Shown here: positions 31,340 to 32,211 of the stretch, piece after piece
How the letters are laid out: each line of letters begins with the position of its first letter
Numbering within the stretch: position 1 is the first letter of the stretch
Assembly (NCBI GenBank): GCA_027449165.1
Contig: DAIDMD010000032.1
Span: forward strand, 1-32,211
Source of the DNA: Acidiferrobacter sp.
GTDB lineage: Bacteria; Pseudomonadota; Gammaproteobacteria; Acidiferrobacterales; Acidiferrobacteraceae
Length of the DNA stretch: 32,211 nt
Direction: 5' to 3'
Notes under the pieces: generated by a model
The model's database searches: none
Seen by the model: the letters and a program-made list of their open reading frames with translations, nothing else
Told to the model about the DNA's origin: nothing
Made by a program: the position numbers and the translations under genes

Positions 31340-32211
31340 ATGAACAACGGTAGCCGTTGGTACCCAAAGATCCGAGCCTCCCAGGCGGACGACAAATGGG
31401 TCCCGCACAAGAAGGCCCAGGTGGCGCTGGCGCGCTACGCGAAACTCCACCCCCATAACATCAGCCAGAAGGTGGTCGTCATCGTCGAGCACTTCCGCGC
31501 CCACGTCGCACAGAAACTGGAAGGAAGAGCGAAGGCCATGGTAGTCACAGACAGCCGGGTGGCGGCCGTGCGCTACAAGCTCGCCATGGACCGGTATCTG
31601 AAGGACCAGCGCTATACGGACATGGAGACGTTGGTGGCCTTTTCAGGGCGCGTGGCCGACCTCGACTCCGGCCCCGATGAGTTCAGCGAGTCGAACATGA
31701 ACCCGCAGCTCCATGGCATGGACCCGGCGCAGGGCTTCAAGGACGACGGCTACCGCGTGTTGATTGTGGCCAACAAATACCAGACGGGCTTTGACCAGCC
31801 GCTTTTGCAGGCCATGTACGTGGACAAGCGGCTCGCAGGGGTGCTTGCCGTGCAGACGCTCTCGCGACTGAACCGCACCTATCCTGGCAAGGAAAATCCC
31901 TTCGTCCTCGACTTTACCAACAAGCCTGAGGAGATTCTGGAGAGCTTCCTGCCCTATTACCGCGCCGCCCGCCTCGAGGAGGTCACCGACCCCAACATCG
32001 TCCACGAGCTGCAGACGAAGCTCGACCAGGCCCCCGTCTATCTGCCCGCCGAGGTCGAGGCCTTCGCCGAGGCCTTCTTCAATCCGAAGCGCCAGCAGGC
32101 GGGCCTTCATGCCCATCTCAAACCCGCCGCCGACCGCTTCAAGCAGCTCCCGGAAGAAGAGGCCGACCAGTTCCGCAAGGATTTGGGCACGTTTCTCAGG
32201 ATGTACGATTT
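31340..32211 (+). pseudogene. hsdR: Type I restriction HsdR (R subunit) fragment, 5' part missing, runs off the window
   Basis: The frame is open from an ATG at 31340 to the end of the window (290 codons visible). From about residue 18 it matches the middle and C-terminal part of type I restriction R subunits: KKAQVALARYAKLHPHNISQ, HFRAHVAQKLEGRAKAMVVT, LVAFSGRVADLDSGPDEF, VANKYQTGFDQPLLQAMY and the helicase motif VI region QTLSRLNR at 172-179. An intact HsdR would need several hundred residues upstream for the nuclease domain and helicase motifs I-III. These are absent because the TonB receptor gene ends only 58 bp before. The first 17 residues have no counterpart in the family. It is therefore a 5'-truncated remnant, although translation of the fragment cannot be excluded. 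Confidence 0.85.

Overview
The window is GC-rich over about its first 21 kb and looks like a chromosomal segment of a gammaproteobacterium. A large hopanoid locus, a tetrathionate/polysulfide-reductase-type operon and the overall base composition would suit a sulfur-metabolising acidophile such as Acidiferrobacter or a relative. That placement is inference from gene content, not from a marker gene. No rRNA, tRNA, CRISPR array or intact insertion sequence was seen.

Region 1 (1-17394, + strand) is a nearly complete hopanoid locus with very tight spacing: hpnH (3' end only), hpnB, hpnM, mlaA/vacJ, hpnA, hpnI, hpnJ, hpnK, hpnN, a first hpnL, squalene synthase, squalene-hopene cyclase (shc), hpnG, a second hpnL and a PAPS-type sulfotransferase. 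The encoded route can be read almost end to end. One-enzyme squalene synthase feeds Shc to give the hopane skeleton. HpnH adds adenosine, HpnG removes adenine, and HpnI, HpnK and HpnJ build the composite cyclitol-ether head group of bacteriohopanetetrol. HpnN (inner-membrane RND protein), HpnM (periplasmic carrier) and MlaA (outer-membrane lipoprotein) form a plausible transport line to the outer membrane, with two HpnL membrane proteins as possible flippases. The hpnC/hpnD/hpnE trio is replaced by a single eukaryote-like squalene synthase. hpnO, hpnP and hpnR are not in the window.

Region 2 (17395-21097) has a convergent gap with two strong hairpins, then two minus-strand genes: a GMC-family flavin oxidoreductase and a GAF-like/degenerate-GGDEF/EAL protein. 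The sulfotransferase and the GMC oxidoreductase face each other at the end of the hopanoid locus and are the best candidates for an undescribed hopanoid-tailoring function.

Region 3 (21098-28065) starts with a gene-free stretch of about 600 bp that carries an exact FNR-type site (TTGAT-N4-ATCAA) placed exactly -41.5 from the start predicted by a TATAAC -10 box. Downstream lies an operon for a Tat-exported four-cluster ferredoxin subunit, an NrfD-type membrane anchor, a 1058-residue molybdopterin catalytic subunit most like tetrathionate reductase TtrA, and a TorD-like chaperone, followed by a terminator-like hairpin. This looks like an oxygen-repressed respiratory sulfur-oxyanion or sulfur reductase.

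Region 4 (28066-32211) is visibly lower in GC and mosaic: a BrnT/BrnA toxin-antitoxin pair whose toxin seems to lack its N-terminus, an isolated TonB-dependent receptor, and a type I restriction HsdR fragment with no 5' half that runs off the window end. It reads as an accessory, recombined region.
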